Origin: Eubacteriales bacterium
GTDB lineage: Bacteria > Bacillota > Clostridia > Saccharofermentanales > DTU023
Assembly (NCBI GenBank): GCA_030537525.1
Contig: JAUNVU010000003.1
Span: 29,851-93,850, forward strand
Direction: 5' to 3'
DNA: 64,000 nt
Shown here: positions 27,092-36,775 of the stretch, piece by piece
Layout: every line of letters begins with the position of its first letter
How positions within the stretch are numbered: the stretch's first letter is position 1
Made by a program: the position numbers and the translations under genes
The notes under the pieces: model-generated
The model's input: the letters and a program-made list of their open reading frames with translations, nothing else
Databases searched by the model: none
What the model was told of the DNA's origin: nothing

Positions 27092-27296
27092 AAAAGCTCC
27101 TTAAATAATTGTGATAGACATATCTTAACTGCTTTTAGAGATTTTGGCTAAGTTTGGCATTGAAAGTTACATCTTTTATCAGCGAAGCGACAAGTTAGTT
27201 GTCGGATTTTTTAATGGCTGGCCAAAAAGCAGAATTTTAGAGTGCTAGAGCAGCGCTATGAACTGCCTACTAGTCAAAACTTGCTAAAATAGGCTC

Positions 27297-28736
27297 ATGG
27301 AAAACACAGTAATCTTTCAGACATTTGAATGGAACAGCCCCAGTGATGGAACTTTCTATGATAATTTGGCGGCAAAGGCCCAGGAACTTAAAGAGCTAGC
27401 TGTTGCCGCTGTCTGGCTGCCACCTGCCATGAAGGGTGTCTCGCCATTTGATGTTGGCTATACGGCGTACGATATCTGGGACCTAGGTGAATTCGAGCAG
27501 CATGGTGAGCGCCGTACGAAGTATGGCACTGTCTGGCAACTCAGAGCTTGCATCGAGGCTCTGCATGAGGCGGGCATCCAAGTTTTCGCCGACTTGGTCT
27601 ATAACCACAAGGGCGGTGCCGATTATACTGAGCGTTGTGAGGCGGTTCCCGTCAATCCAGATAATCGCTTAGAGGAGGTCGGGAAACCGCGTGAAATTGA
27701 GGCTTGGACGGGCTTCAATTTTCCTGGTCGCCAGGGCCAGTACTCGGACTTCGTCTGGAACTTCAATCACTTTACGGGTGTGGACTTCGACCAATTGACG
27801 GGTGAGTCAGGCATCTTCAGGATTCTCGGTGAAAACAAAACATGGGCACCGGATACGGATAAGGAGCATGGAAATTTCGACTATCTGATGAATGCCGATA
27901 TCAATCACAGTCATCCCGAGGTTCGTGAAGAGCTAATTCGCAATGCTCTCTGGCTGATCGAGGAATTTGGCTATGACGGTTTTCGGCTAGATGCGATCAA
28001 GCATATTTCGGCTGAATTTATCAAGGAGCTTCAGGCAAGGGTTCGTGAGCGCTATCCTGAAACTCAGTTCATTGGGGAGTATTGGCAAGGAAGTGAGGCA
28101 CCTCTTTCGGCCTACCTGAAATTTACTGACTATAATTTACGACTCTTCGACGTGCCACTGCACTTTAATTTACAGGCAGCAGCCAGCGATCCCGATTACG
28201 ACTATGCCAAGCTCTTTGCGGGCACACTCTTGCAGGATAGTCCATTAAACAGTATTACATTCGTCGACAATCACGACTCACAGCCTGGACAGTCGTTGGA
28301 ATCATGGGTTGCAGAAGAGTTTAGAGAGCTTGCCAACGCCCTAATCCTCTTGAAGCGGGATGCCTATCCCTGTATTTTCGCTGGTGACTTCTACGGTCTT
28401 GAGGGCAGTGAATATGGGGGATTGGGTGAGCGACTGCGGCTCTTGCTAGAACTCAGACGCGACTATGCCTATGGTGAGGAAGAAGTCTTTCTGGCCGAAG
28501 CTGGTGCTTACGGAATAATCCGTCACGGTGATGAGGAACATCCTGGCAAGCTGATCTTTGCCTTCTCGCGGAATGGTGAGCGGGAGCTCGAAGTTATGCT
28601 GGGTGAAGAATATGCTGGACGTACTTTTCTGGATCGCTCAAATCAAGAGGCTGAGGTCGAGTATAGAGTAGATGATGATGGCGTCTTGCGCTGCCAGCTC
28701 GAGGCAGATCAGACCGTTTATTTAGTGACTGTCTGA
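27297..28736 (+). CDS. Cytoplasmic alpha-amylase, glycoside hydrolase family 13
   Basis: Hydrolyses alpha-1,4-glucans inside the cell (no signal peptide). 479 aa, GH13 subfamily 5-like. Conserved regions in order: ADLVYNHK, GFRLDAIKH (nucleophile Asp), FIGEYW (acid/base Glu) and FVDNHDSQ (third Asp); YTAYDIWDLGEF near the N-terminus is typical of liquefying amylases. A C-terminal beta domain follows from about 395. It is one of few genes here ending in TGA. No clear ribosome site precedes the ATG, and TAAAAT lies only nine bases upstream, so the mRNA may be nearly leaderless. Likely role in glycogen or maltodextrin use. Confidence 0.93.
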   Translation: MENTVIFQTFEWNSPSDGTFYDNLAAKAQELKELAVAAVWLPPAMKGVSPFDVGYTAYDIWDLGEFEQHGERRTKYGTVWQLRACIEALHEAGIQVFADLVYNHKGGADYTERCEAVPVNPDNRLEEVGKPREIEAWTGFNFPGRQGQYSDFVWNFNHFTGVDFDQLTGESGIFRILGENKTWAPDTDKEHGNFDYLMNADINHSHPEVREELIRNALWLIEEFGYDGFRLDAIKHISAEFIKELQARVRERYPETQFIGEYWQGSEAPLSAYLKFTDYNLRLFDVPLHFNLQAAASDPDYDYAKLFAGTLLQDSPLNSITFVDNHDSQPGQSLESWVAEEFRELANALILLKRDAYPCIFAGDFYGLEGSEYGGLGERLRLLLELRRDYAYGEEEVFLAEAGAYGIIRHGDEEHPGKLIFAFSRNGERELEVMLGEEYAGRTFLDRSNQEAEVEYRVDDDGVLRCQLEADQTVYLVTV

Positions 28737-28853
28737 GCGTAAAATAGTCATTAGTAGGGAGCAGATTCAACAATAATTCAAATAGCCAATCAGGACTGGA
28801 CTGTAATATGGAGGGTCCACAAGTCTTGGCATCTCAGAACAGAAGGAGGAGGC

Positions 28854-29477
28854 ATGATTTATATAGTCGTTGGTATCTTGGGCTCGCTACTGATGTTTCT
28901 CGGGGATATGTGTCTTTATTATTCAGAGGCTGGTTTCGATCCGAAAAATAGCGAGGAGTCAATCTTCGAGAATCTGCGACAGGCGCCGACTAGACGCCTC
29001 TGCAACGGTGCTTTCCTTGGCCCTATTGCGGCCTATCTCTATAGCATTTCCTATTATCACTTCGTCTACTATACCTTGCCAGAATTTAGCGTTTGGGCTT
29101 GGGCGGCAATGCTGATTTCCATGCTGGGTATCATCATAGGTGGTGCCTTTCACCATTATTTTGCAGCACTTGGCATGGTCTTGAAGTCGGGTAGTGAAGA
29201 GGCGCTTGAGAGCCTGTTAAAGCACTTCAATTTCTTGAAGATCTGGCCGTTTCTACTCAATGGACTGGGTCTCTTGATCTGGGCCGGCCTGATCTTATGT
29301 GGCAAGACTAGCTTCCCTAGCTGGCTGGCTTTTCTGACTCCTGCACCGCTGATGCTTTTGTTAATTTTCTGGTACAGGCTGCCAAAGCGCGCCAGGATGA
29401 TTGTGGCGGGTGGTTGGACGAATCTCGGGCCGCTGACCTACTATGTCTTAGCCCTGGTATTGGCGGCGCTGAGTTAG
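28854..29477 (+). CDS. Six-helix membrane protein of unknown function (DUF6796-like)
   Basis: 207 aa, integral membrane protein with about six hydrophobic segments and no signal peptide. The N-terminus LGSLLMFLGDMCLYYSEAGF, a cytoplasmic loop LRQAPTRRLCNGAFLGPIAAYLY and a FHHYFAALGM segment resemble a family I remember as DUF6796; this assignment is uncertain. Preceded by a strong AAGGAGGAGG ribosome site. The 117-base gap after the amylase gene holds no obvious terminator, so co-transcription is possible. Function unknown. Confidence 0.75.
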   Translation: MIYIVVGILGSLLMFLGDMCLYYSEAGFDPKNSEESIFENLRQAPTRRLCNGAFLGPIAAYLYSISYYHFVYYTLPEFSVWAWAAMLISMLGIIIGGAFHHYFAALGMVLKSGSEEALESLLKHFNFLKIWPFLLNGLGLLIWAGLILCGKTSFPSWLAFLTPAPLMLLLIFWYRLPKRARMIVAGGWTNLGPLTYYVLALVLAALS

Positions 29478-29524
29478 AAGGCTTGAGGCTGTGGCCTGGC
29501 ACGACTGTCGCTTAGCACGGGAGA

Positions 29525-29558
29525 GCAGCTTTTGCCAGCTGACTTTAATTTTTCTTTA
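29525..29558 (+). terminator. Weak candidate terminator after the DUF6796-like gene
   Basis: CAGCT (29526-29530) pairs with AGCTG (29537-29541) over a TTTGCC loop, followed by ACTTTAATTTTTCTTT. The stem is only 5 bp, so the call is tentative. Confidence 0.35.
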
Positions 29559-29580
29559 ACTAGCGGCCTGGGCAACAGTA

Positions 29581-29586
29581 TATAAT
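29581..29586 (+). promoter_or_regulatory. Candidate -10 box for the ABC exporter operon
   Basis: TATAAT 41 bases before the ATPase ATG; TTAACT-like -35 elements lie 18-20 bp upstream but match poorly. The position after a candidate terminator supports a promoter here. Confidence 0.4.
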
Positions 29587-29626
29587 ATGGGCGATTAAGT
29601 TTGACATAAGTGGAGGAGGACAAATA

Positions 29627-30424
29627 ATGATTGAAATTAAAAATTGCGCCAAGAGCTATGATGGCAAGAAGTTTGCTGTCAAGGACTTGAATTTAGTCGT
29701 CAGAGATGGCGAAATTTTCGGCCTACTCGGGCCTAATGGCGCTGGTAAGTCAACTCTTTTGAAGATGATGGTTGGCGTTTTAGCTCCGACTAAAGGCGAT
29801 ATCAGCTTGAACGGTCACTCAATTACCACTGATACTCTGGAAGCTAAGCGGCAATTTGCCTATGTCAGCGACAATCCCGACCACCTTCTGCGCCTCAAGG
29901 GTATTGAGTTTCTAAATTTCATTGCCGATATCTACAAGATTTCCGAGGACAAACGTCAGAGTCGTATTGAGCAGTTGGCCAAGGAGTTTGGTATGTATGA
30001 CGAGCTCGATAATCGGATTCAGTCCTACTCTCATGGTATGCGTCAGAAGATGATGGTCATCGGAGCTCTCCTCTCCGAGCCTGATATCTGGCTGTTAGAC
30101 GAACCAATGACGGGCCTCGATCCCCGCGCTTCCTTCTACCTTAAACAGAAGATGCGCGAGCACGCCGATAGCGGCAAGACAGTACTCTTCTCAACCCATG
30201 TTTTAGATGTCGCTGAGAAAGTCGTCGACCGTGTCGGTATCATCAATCAAGGCGAACTGATCTTCGTCGGTACTGTAGCCGAAATGCAAGAGCACTTCCA
30301 GGCCAATACCAGTCTCGAAGAGATGTTCCTAGAGCTGACGCAGGAGGAGGCCAAGTTCTTGGACGAAGGCCCAGAAAATACGGCAGAGACCCAGGCAGAC
30401 AGTTCCTCCGGCACAGAGTTTTAG
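29627..30424 (+). CDS. ABC transporter ATP-binding protein (ABC-2 exporter type)
   Basis: Energises the permease encoded ten bases downstream. 265 aa. Walker A GPNGAGKST (about 37-45), signature YSHGMRQKM, Walker B IWLLDEPMTGLD and H-loop FSTHVLD are intact. The C-terminal tail is acidic and Thr/Ser-rich (PENTAETQADSSSG), not part of the usual fold. GGAGGAGG precedes the start. ATPases of this class (YxlF/CcmA-like) pair with ABC-2 exporters; the substrate is unknown. Confidence 0.92.
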   Translation: MIEIKNCAKSYDGKKFAVKDLNLVVRDGEIFGLLGPNGAGKSTLLKMMVGVLAPTKGDISLNGHSITTDTLEAKRQFAYVSDNPDHLLRLKGIEFLNFIADIYKISEDKRQSRIEQLAKEFGMYDELDNRIQSYSHGMRQKMMVIGALLSEPDIWLLDEPMTGLDPRASFYLKQKMREHADSGKTVLFSTHVLDVAEKVVDRVGIINQGELIFVGTVAEMQEHFQANTSLEEMFLELTQEEAKFLDEGPENTAETQADSSSGTEF

Positions 30425-30433
30425 GAGGCTGAG

Positions 30434-32245
30434 ATGTCCTATAAATTCAAACAAAAGACTGCCTATCGCTCTCTCTTAAATGTCATGTTTAAGGGCGAAG
30501 AGCGTGTTAATGCCGCCAGTGCCAGTCCTCTCAAGGCGAATGCTAAGAACCGCAAGAAGAGCTTCTTCAGCAAACTTGGCACACCTGTCCGCCTACTTCT
30601 GATGGCGATTCCCTTCGGCGCCTTACTTGTGCTTCTTGGCGTGCAGGGTTACTACATGTCGAAGGTTGCCTTCATCACGGCTGAAGTGGTTTATAAGCTC
30701 GCTGTTTTTGGCGTCTTCATGCTAAACCTCCTCTTCGGACTCTTTGGAGTAGTTAGTTATCTCTACTACGTCAAGGACATCACTTTCTATCTCTCGTTGC
30801 CTTTAACAGCCGATCAGATCTTGAAGGCGAAGTTTCTACAATATCTGACGCTTAGCTCCTTGGGTTCGCTACTCTTCGTGCCGCTAATTGCCTCCTTCAA
30901 TTATTTTAAAGGCCTATCGGTTCTGGAGATCATTGCCTGGGTGGTCTGTTACTTGGCGGCCGCCCTCTGTCTCGACATCGTCTGGGCTATCGTTACGATC
31001 ATTTTGATTCGCTTCTCGAAGTTTGCGCGCAATCAGGACCGCTTCATCATGGTCTACTCCGTTTTAACTATAGTCTTCAGCCTTGGCTTCGCCACGGTTA
31101 TGCAGTTTGTCAGAGCGATTGACATCGACGGCTTCAGCCATTCTGTAGTGGAACTTGTCGGCAGCTTCGTAGTCGGCCTGATTATGGCTATACTCACGCC
31201 CCCGCTCCTGCTCAGTAAACTACTGGCAACTGGGGTGGTCTGGCAGCTTGTGCTAGCCATGGCTCTGGGTATCCTCGCAGTCGCTGCCTACTATTGGTTA
31301 CTAGGCGAGGTCGGTAAACGCTACTACTTCGACGGCGTACTTGCCATCCAGATGAAGACTTCTGGCGGTGGTCGCGAGCTTAAAGCTGATGACATCAGGA
31401 AGCTCTCGCGTGGTAAGTCAATCTTCAAGTCTCTGGCCAAGGCCGACTATATCAAATACCGTCGCAATCCGACCTTCTTCACGCAAGCGATACTGACACC
31501 GTTACTCATGCCGATCCTCTTTATCGTGATCTTTGGGGCCTCAATTTTTGCCGCTGCAAGCAAAGATGGCTTATCCTTCGCCGCCGTTAAGGAGAAGCTC
31601 ATGGAGCTTCGGCTCATTGTCCACGAGTTCACCTTGCTAGACGTTATTAAGGAGACGCCGATTATGGCGATAGCTATTCTAGGCTTCTTATTAACGACAA
31701 TGTTTTTTGGTGTCGGTGGTGTACAGGCCGCTCGCCTGGCAGTCTCTAGTGATGGTGAGGACTTCGCCTTCTATCGTGCTTTGCCAATTAAGGCGGAGAC
31801 ATATCTATTAGCCAAGAGTCGCCTGCACATTCTGATTGGCATTCTCCCGGACTTCCTCCTCTGGCTAGCCCTGGGGTTAGTGATCAATCTGAATCCTGTG
31901 GTGCTCATATTCGCGCTGTTGATTAAGCTCGTCATCATGCTCATTTTCATGGGAATAGGCTTCAATATTGGAGCTCGCCATCCCGTATTCAACTGGGATA
32001 ACGAGATGCGCCTCTACAAGGGCGGCAAGAATGCACTCTGGGTCTATTTACAGTTTTTCATCGGCCTTCTCATTGCGGCCCCACTCGGCGTCCTGGCCTA
32101 CTTCAGCCTCAAGGACAATCCCGCGATTCACCTGGAGTTCTGGCAGCTGACAGCCATTATGTTGGCCTATATTGCGCTGCTTGCTGTAATCTGCTTTGTC
32201 TGGTTTAAGAAGTCGGCCAAGCACCTCTGGAAACGCGACTGCTAG
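30434..32245 (+). CDS. ABC exporter permease, large ABC-2 type
   Basis: 603 aa with about twelve to thirteen hydrophobic segments and no large soluble domain, i.e. two six-helix-like halves in one chain. A basic N-terminus of ~50 residues is cytoplasmic. An amphipathic segment near 310-345 (YFDGVLAIQMKTSGGGRELKADD) probably links the halves. Together with the upstream ATPase it forms an exporter of unknown substrate; similar pairs are common in Clostridia. AGGAGG lies before the ATG. A strong terminator follows. Confidence 0.87.
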   Translation: MSYKFKQKTAYRSLLNVMFKGEERVNAASASPLKANAKNRKKSFFSKLGTPVRLLLMAIPFGALLVLLGVQGYYMSKVAFITAEVVYKLAVFGVFMLNLLFGLFGVVSYLYYVKDITFYLSLPLTADQILKAKFLQYLTLSSLGSLLFVPLIASFNYFKGLSVLEIIAWVVCYLAAALCLDIVWAIVTIILIRFSKFARNQDRFIMVYSVLTIVFSLGFATVMQFVRAIDIDGFSHSVVELVGSFVVGLIMAILTPPLLLSKLLATGVVWQLVLAMALGILAVAAYYWLLGEVGKRYYFDGVLAIQMKTSGGGRELKADDIRKLSRGKSIFKSLAKADYIKYRRNPTFFTQAILTPLLMPILFIVIFGASIFAAASKDGLSFAAVKEKLMELRLIVHEFTLLDVIKETPIMAIAILGFLLTTMFFGVGGVQAARLAVSSDGEDFAFYRALPIKAETYLLAKSRLHILIGILPDFLLWLALGLVINLNPVVLIFALLIKLVIMLIFMGIGFNIGARHPVFNWDNEMRLYKGGKNALWVYLQFFIGLLIAAPLGVLAYFSLKDNPAIHLEFWQLTAIMLAYIALLAVICFVWFKKSAKHLWKRDC

Positions 32246-32267
32246 TAGTTTAGAACAGATTTTTTCG

Positions 32268-32300
32268 AACTCTGTCACAAATTTTGTGGCAGAGTTTTTT
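32268..32300 (+). terminator. Strong intrinsic terminator after the ABC exporter operon
   Basis: A 13-bp stem (32268-32280 with 32284-32296, one T.G pair), loop ATT, then a run of six Ts through the end of the stem. It closes the two-gene operon 22 bases after the stop. Confidence 0.9.
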
Positions 32301-32383
32301 ATTGCAAAAAATTCCTGCATAACTGATAGAATAAACTCAATATCCTTTAAGAAGCCTACTGTGGCGAGAAAGGGGAACAATAA

Positions 32384-33265
32384 GTGAAAAACAAGCTGAA
32401 GCTCTTTCCAGGCATGGCTAAAATGACTTGGAAGAAGATTCTAATGCTTCATCTCGGCATCATTATCGTGGCGATCGGAGTTGCCTTCTTCAAATATCCC
32501 AACCACTTCGCCATGGGCGGTGTCAGCGGTCTCTCAGTCGTCCTTGCAGCCCTGATCCCTGGTCTGAGTCCAGGCGTGGTTGCGATGATTACCAATATTC
32601 TCTTGATAGTTTTGGCAAGCTTCATCCTGGGCAAAGGCCTGGCTTTTACCACGGCCTATGCCAGTGTGCTCCTATCACTGCTCTTAGTGGCGTTAGAGAA
32701 GCTCTTTCCCTTGACGAAACCGATGACAGACGAGCCTCTGCTCGAGATGTTCTTCGCTGTCGGACTTTCGGCACTCGGGGCGGCCATCCTCTTCAATATG
32801 CAGACTTCCACTGGTGGCACCGATATCATTGCTCTGATCATTAGGAAGTATCTGCGACTCGACATCGGCCATGCGCTACTCCTGAGCGATATCTTGATTG
32901 CCGTCTGCACCTTCTTCATCTTTGATCTCAAGACGGGTTTGCTCTCGCTGACAGGCTTGCTCTTGAAGGGTGTGATAGTCGAGAACTTAATTGAGAGCTT
33001 CAATCGTGCGAAATACTTCACCATTATTACGAATAAGCCAGAAGAAGTGGGTAAGTGGATCAATGAGAATTTGCACCGTGGTGTCACGCAGCTAGAGGCT
33101 AAGGGTTTTTACAGCAAGCGTGGACGGACGGTATTCCTTGTCGTCGTCAAGCGTTTCCAAGGAATCTTACTGCGAGATGCCGTCCGACAGATTGATCCCC
33201 AGGCCTTCGTCATGATTACTAATACCTCGGAAATAATTGGCAGGGGCTTCAACACAGCTTTCTAG
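32384..33265 (+). CDS. YitT family membrane protein (DUF161 plus DUF2179)
   Basis: 293 aa. A membrane domain with five or six segments (about 20-185), including NHFAMGGVSGLSVVL and the signature TSTGGTDIIALIIRKY, is followed by a cytoplasmic DUF2179 domain (about 205-290) with HRGVTQLEAKGFYSKRGRTVFLVV and DPQAFVMITNTSEIIGRGF. The function of YitT proteins is not established. GTG start with GAAAGGGG upstream. A second YitT homologue is encoded at 57076-57951 on the other strand, with the same two-domain layout but clearly diverged. Confidence 0.9.
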   Translation: MKNKLKLFPGMAKMTWKKILMLHLGIIIVAIGVAFFKYPNHFAMGGVSGLSVVLAALIPGLSPGVVAMITNILLIVLASFILGKGLAFTTAYASVLLSLLLVALEKLFPLTKPMTDEPLLEMFFAVGLSALGAAILFNMQTSTGGTDIIALIIRKYLRLDIGHALLLSDILIAVCTFFIFDLKTGLLSLTGLLLKGVIVENLIESFNRAKYFTIITNKPEEVGKWINENLHRGVTQLEAKGFYSKRGRTVFLVVVKRFQGILLRDAVRQIDPQAFVMITNTSEIIGRGFNTAF

Positions 33266-33340
33266 AAGCTGAAAGACGGTGTTCTCAATTGTCAAGGCCG
33301 CTTATATGGTATTATTGACTAGATAATTAGGAGGGTGGAA

Positions 33341-33952
33341 ATGCCTAGTGCCCAGATCAAATCTGCTATTTTACGGACGGAGCAGATCTTGCGCTACAGA
33401 TTGCCAGCTTGGGAGGAGTTGCCCGACCAGATCAGGTCCAGAGAGTTTCAGGCCTTCATCCAAGATGAACTCGGCTGGCTACTACGAGAAGATGAATTGC
33501 TGACTGGCTATATGCTGCAAAATTACTTGAAGTGGAATGTGCTCTTGCCTCTGGAGGGGCGCAAGTATTCACGTGAGCATGTCGCCTGGGTGCTGACGAT
33601 CACGCTCTTAAAGCGGGTGGTTACCCTCGAAGAGGTCAAACGTGGTATCTTGCTGCAGAAGTCATTGCAGAGTGCCGAAGAGGCTTACGAGGTGTTTGCC
33701 GAGCAGTTTGCAATTTCCCTTGAGCTAGCCTTCGAGCCGATCCACCATTTCTTAAAAAAGAAATACACTCATACAGCGCCTAAACTAGCTGCTTTAGAAG
33801 GTCAGTTGAATGCCAGTTTGGACTTCATCAAGCTTGAATGCCTGGCGCCAGGTACGGCCTGTAGGGCGGTTGCCTGGCAGCTGCTCTGCAAGGAGTGGTT
33901 GCACAGTGAGGTATTGAAGAAGATCGTCAGAGATAAGAGTGCCGAGCATTAG
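33341..33952 (+). CDS. DUF1836 domain protein, putative transcriptional regulator
   Basis: 203 aa. The central part, MLQNYLKWNVLLPLEGRKYSREHVAWVL followed by TLLKRVVTLEEVKRGI, is the DUF1836 signature, a MerR-like helix-turn-helix related fold common in Firmicutes. ATG 33341 is chosen for its AGGAGG at six bases; an earlier in-frame GTG overlaps that site. It stands 20 bases upstream of the acyl-CoA synthetase gene, so regulation of that operon is plausible but unproven. Confidence 0.75.
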   Translation: MPSAQIKSAILRTEQILRYRLPAWEELPDQIRSREFQAFIQDELGWLLREDELLTGYMLQNYLKWNVLLPLEGRKYSREHVAWVLTITLLKRVVTLEEVKRGILLQKSLQSAEEAYEVFAEQFAISLELAFEPIHHFLKKKYTHTAPKLAALEGQLNASLDFIKLECLAPGTACRAVAWQLLCKEWLHSEVLKKIVRDKSAEH

Positions 33953-33972
33953 TCGGTGAAGAGAGGAATATC

Positions 33973-35919
33973 GTGAAGAAGAATTATTTAAAGGGTGAAG
34001 TATTAGTAGATTTTCGGCGTTTTACAGATGTCCGAGAATTATTACGCTACTATGTTGCGGAATACCGTGAGCGTACAATCTACATGTACAAAGAGGGTGA
34101 AGATCGGCATGATGTCTGTAAGTCTTATATAGATTTCGAAGCAGATATCAACGCCTTCGGGGAGGCCCTGATGAGGCGGGCAGAAATTGACACCAGCTTC
34201 ACAGAAGAGCCAGAGCTAAAATTCAATGGCAAGAATCCCTATAACAGCCATGAGGGCAAGCCAATAGGCAGACGCCGCGAGGCCTTGGCCGTGATTGGTG
34301 AGAATTCCTATCCCTGGGTAGTAGCCTATGCTTCCTATCTCTTCGGACTCGGTGTGGCGGTACCCTTGGATAGAGATCTTGAGCCGCGAGAGGCCCTTGG
34401 CCTAGCCCAGCGTGCTGAGGTATCGGTATTGGCCTATGGTGCCAATAAGTCTAAAATCGCCATGGAAATCGCGGCCAATTGCCCAAGTCTACGCTGTCTG
34501 GTGGCACTCGAGGGAGAGGCTGGTGAGTGTCTTAAATTTAACAATCCCGACGGCAGTGTGCGCGAAGTTCAGCAACTGTCTTATCAGGATCTGATCGCAG
34601 AGGGTGAGGCGATTATCGAAGCTGGCTCTACGGAATTCTACAGCTTAGAAATCCGACCACACGACCTGGCAGCGATCTTTTTTACCTCGGGTACGACATC
34701 CTCGGCGAAGGGCGTCATGCTCTCGAATTTCAATATCACTACCGATATCTGGGCTGGCCAATGCGTCATTGACCTCCAGCCCGTTAAGCGGGCACTATCT
34801 GTTCTGCCTCTGCATCACACCTTCGAGAATATTGTCGTGCAGATGGCTCTTTGGCAGCGAGGAGTTACGATTTGCTTCAACGACCGTCTGCGCTATCTGG
34901 CGAAGAATATGCTGGAGTGGGAAATTGACATCATCTTCATGGTGCCATTAATCCTCGAGAGTATTCAGAAGAAGTTGCTGACCGCTGTTGAGAAGAAGGG
35001 CAAGACTAAGCTCTTTAAGTTCTTGCTGAAACTATCGAAGTTCTTGAGAAAAATTGGCATTGATAAGCGAGACAAGTTATTCAAGCAGATTCGCGCTGGT
35101 ATCTCACCTCATCTCAAGGTCTTCTTCCTGGGTGGAGCCGCCCTAGATCCCGCGGTACAGGAATTCTTCCTCGACTTGGGCTACGACGTCTGGAACGCTT
35201 GGGGCTTGACCGAAGCCGCACCAGGTATTGCTGCTGGCAATATCGAAACCGTACCTATTGGTTCTGTCGGGAGGGTCAAGGCGGATGACGAACTCTGGCT
35301 CGAAGATCTTAGAGAAACAGCAGATGGTCAAGAGATTGGTGAGTTAATCGTGCGTTCAGACTCCGTCATGCTTGGTTACTACCGGGATCCTGAGCGCACT
35401 GCAGAAGTCCTCTTAGCGGACCGCACCTTAAGGACTGGTGACCTCGGCTATTTCGAGGGAAAGGCAGTCTTCCTTTCGGGCCGTGAAAAGTCTATGATCG
35501 TCCTGGGCAATGGCAAGAACATTTTCCCAGAAGAAATAGAGCGTCAGCTAGACGAGGAGATCTCGGAACTTTCCGCTGTTATGATCTGGCCTGAAACCAA
35601 TCACCGTGGCCAGGTTGAATTGGCAGCTAGACTGCAGATTGATCCAGAGTACTTAGCGCAGGAGTCTAGCCTTAAGGGAGAAGCACTTACGGCCAAGCTG
35701 GCAGAGCAGATTCAGAAGGTCAATCACCTGATGCCTGCCTACAAGGCGGTCAAGCACTTCTTCTGGTCAGAAGAACCCCTTCTGATGACGACAACCAGGA
35801 AGGTCAAGCGGCAAGCAGAAACCGCCCGCGTACGTGAGGCCCTGGCAAGCCGCGAGCTAGATCCGCTGAAGGCGGAGAATGGGCAGATTAGCCTAGAAGG
35901 AGTAGATGATGACAAATAA
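33973..35919 (+). CDS. AMP-dependent acyl-CoA synthetase/ligase
   Basis: Activates a carboxylic acid, most likely a fatty acid, to its CoA thioester through an acyl-AMP. 648 aa. The AMP-binding motif FFTSGTTSSAKGVMLSN (about 235-252), GLTEAAPGIA, the YYRDPERT and LRTGDLGYF region and REKSMIVLGNGKNIFPEEIE are in order; a C-terminal Lys candidate lies in TTTRKVKR. The N-terminus has an insertion around residues 75-105. GTG start with AGAGG upstream. Overlaps the following kinase gene by 11 bases. Confidence 0.9.
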   Translation: MKKNYLKGEVLVDFRRFTDVRELLRYYVAEYRERTIYMYKEGEDRHDVCKSYIDFEADINAFGEALMRRAEIDTSFTEEPELKFNGKNPYNSHEGKPIGRRREALAVIGENSYPWVVAYASYLFGLGVAVPLDRDLEPREALGLAQRAEVSVLAYGANKSKIAMEIAANCPSLRCLVALEGEAGECLKFNNPDGSVREVQQLSYQDLIAEGEAIIEAGSTEFYSLEIRPHDLAAIFFTSGTTSSAKGVMLSNFNITTDIWAGQCVIDLQPVKRALSVLPLHHTFENIVVQMALWQRGVTICFNDRLRYLAKNMLEWEIDIIFMVPLILESIQKKLLTAVEKKGKTKLFKFLLKLSKFLRKIGIDKRDKLFKQIRAGISPHLKVFFLGGAALDPAVQEFFLDLGYDVWNAWGLTEAAPGIAAGNIETVPIGSVGRVKADDELWLEDLRETADGQEIGELIVRSDSVMLGYYRDPERTAEVLLADRTLRTGDLGYFEGKAVFLSGREKSMIVLGNGKNIFPEEIERQLDEEISELSAVMIWPETNHRGQVELAARLQIDPEYLAQESSLKGEALTAKLAEQIQKVNHLMPAYKAVKHFFWSEEPLLMTTTRKVKRQAETARVREALASRELDPLKAENGQISLEGVDDDK

Positions 35920-36721
35920 GAGAAGAATACTAACTATTGCTGGCCTCGATGTCAGTGGTGGGGCAGGCATAAATGCCGACCTCTCGACTTTTCATGAATT
36001 CAACAGCTACGGCCAGGCCGTCTTGACGGCCATTGTTGCCATGGAGCCAGAAACCTGGAATCACCTCGTCTTCCCCGTACCAATGGAGCAGATCAAGCTG
36101 CAGATAGAAACTGCCCTAGCTTCTGACCTACCATTAACCGCGATTAAGACTGGCATGCTCGGTACAGTCGAAATGGTTCAGCTCGCCAGAGATGTAATCG
36201 ACAAGTCTGACTGTGCTTGCATCGTCATCGACCCCGTCCTCGTCTGCAAGGGCACGGACGAGGTCTTAAACCCCCAGACCGCCAAGGCCCTGCGTGACGA
36301 ACTCATGCCACGCTCTACGATTATTACGCCAAATCTCTTTGAGGCAGGCCAGATGGCGGGTTTTGACCACACTCCGCAGACCAAGGAGGAGGTTGAGGCA
36401 GCGGCCAAGGCCATGGTTGAGCGCGGGGCCAAGAATGTAGCAATCAAGGGTAGTAGAGGCCTGTCTTCAGAGAAGGCGATAGACCTCTTTTACGACGGCA
36501 AGGAAATGGTCTGGCTAGAGGCCGAGAAGATTCATGACCCCGCAACGCATGGGGCAGGCTGTACCTTCGCGGCGGCAATTACGGCAGGTCTGGCCATGGG
36601 CCTCACACCGCTAGAGTCTGTAAAACTTGCTAAAGATTACGTTCACAAGGCCATCGAGCACGGTTTTGCCTACAATAAATTTGTCTCACCCGTCTATAGA
36701 CCAGGTTATAGGGAAGCATAG
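35909..36721 (+). CDS. PdxK/ThiD-family pyridoxine or hydroxymethylpyrimidine kinase
   Basis: Ribokinase-fold kinase for a pyridoxine- or HMP-type substrate. 270 aa. AGLDVSGGAGINADL is the family N-terminal motif, IKTGMLG lies near residue 80 and HDPATHGAGCTFAAAITAGLA holds the ATP anion hole with a catalytic Cys or Asp pocket, as in ThiD and Firmicutes PdxK. Sequence alone does not separate pyridoxal kinase from ThiD; the lack of thi genes nearby slightly favours PdxK. Two ATGs are adjacent; the second (35909) has the better spacing from AAGGAG. Translationally coupled to the upstream ligase. Confidence 0.88.
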   Translation: MTNKRRILTIAGLDVSGGAGINADLSTFHEFNSYGQAVLTAIVAMEPETWNHLVFPVPMEQIKLQIETALASDLPLTAIKTGMLGTVEMVQLARDVIDKSDCACIVIDPVLVCKGTDEVLNPQTAKALRDELMPRSTIITPNLFEAGQMAGFDHTPQTKEEVEAAAKAMVERGAKNVAIKGSRGLSSEKAIDLFYDGKEMVWLEAEKIHDPATHGAGCTFAAAITAGLAMGLTPLESVKLAKDYVHKAIEHGFAYNKFVSPVYRPGYREA

Positions 36722-36775
36722 TGTGGCAGCTTGCTTGCGGATTCCTCGCTTCGAGCTTCAAGGTTCTGGCCGAGT

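Noticed and set aside
33252..33272. Palindrome CAGCTT-AAGCTG at the end of the first yitT gene as a terminator
   Set aside because: Short stem, no T tract on either strand.
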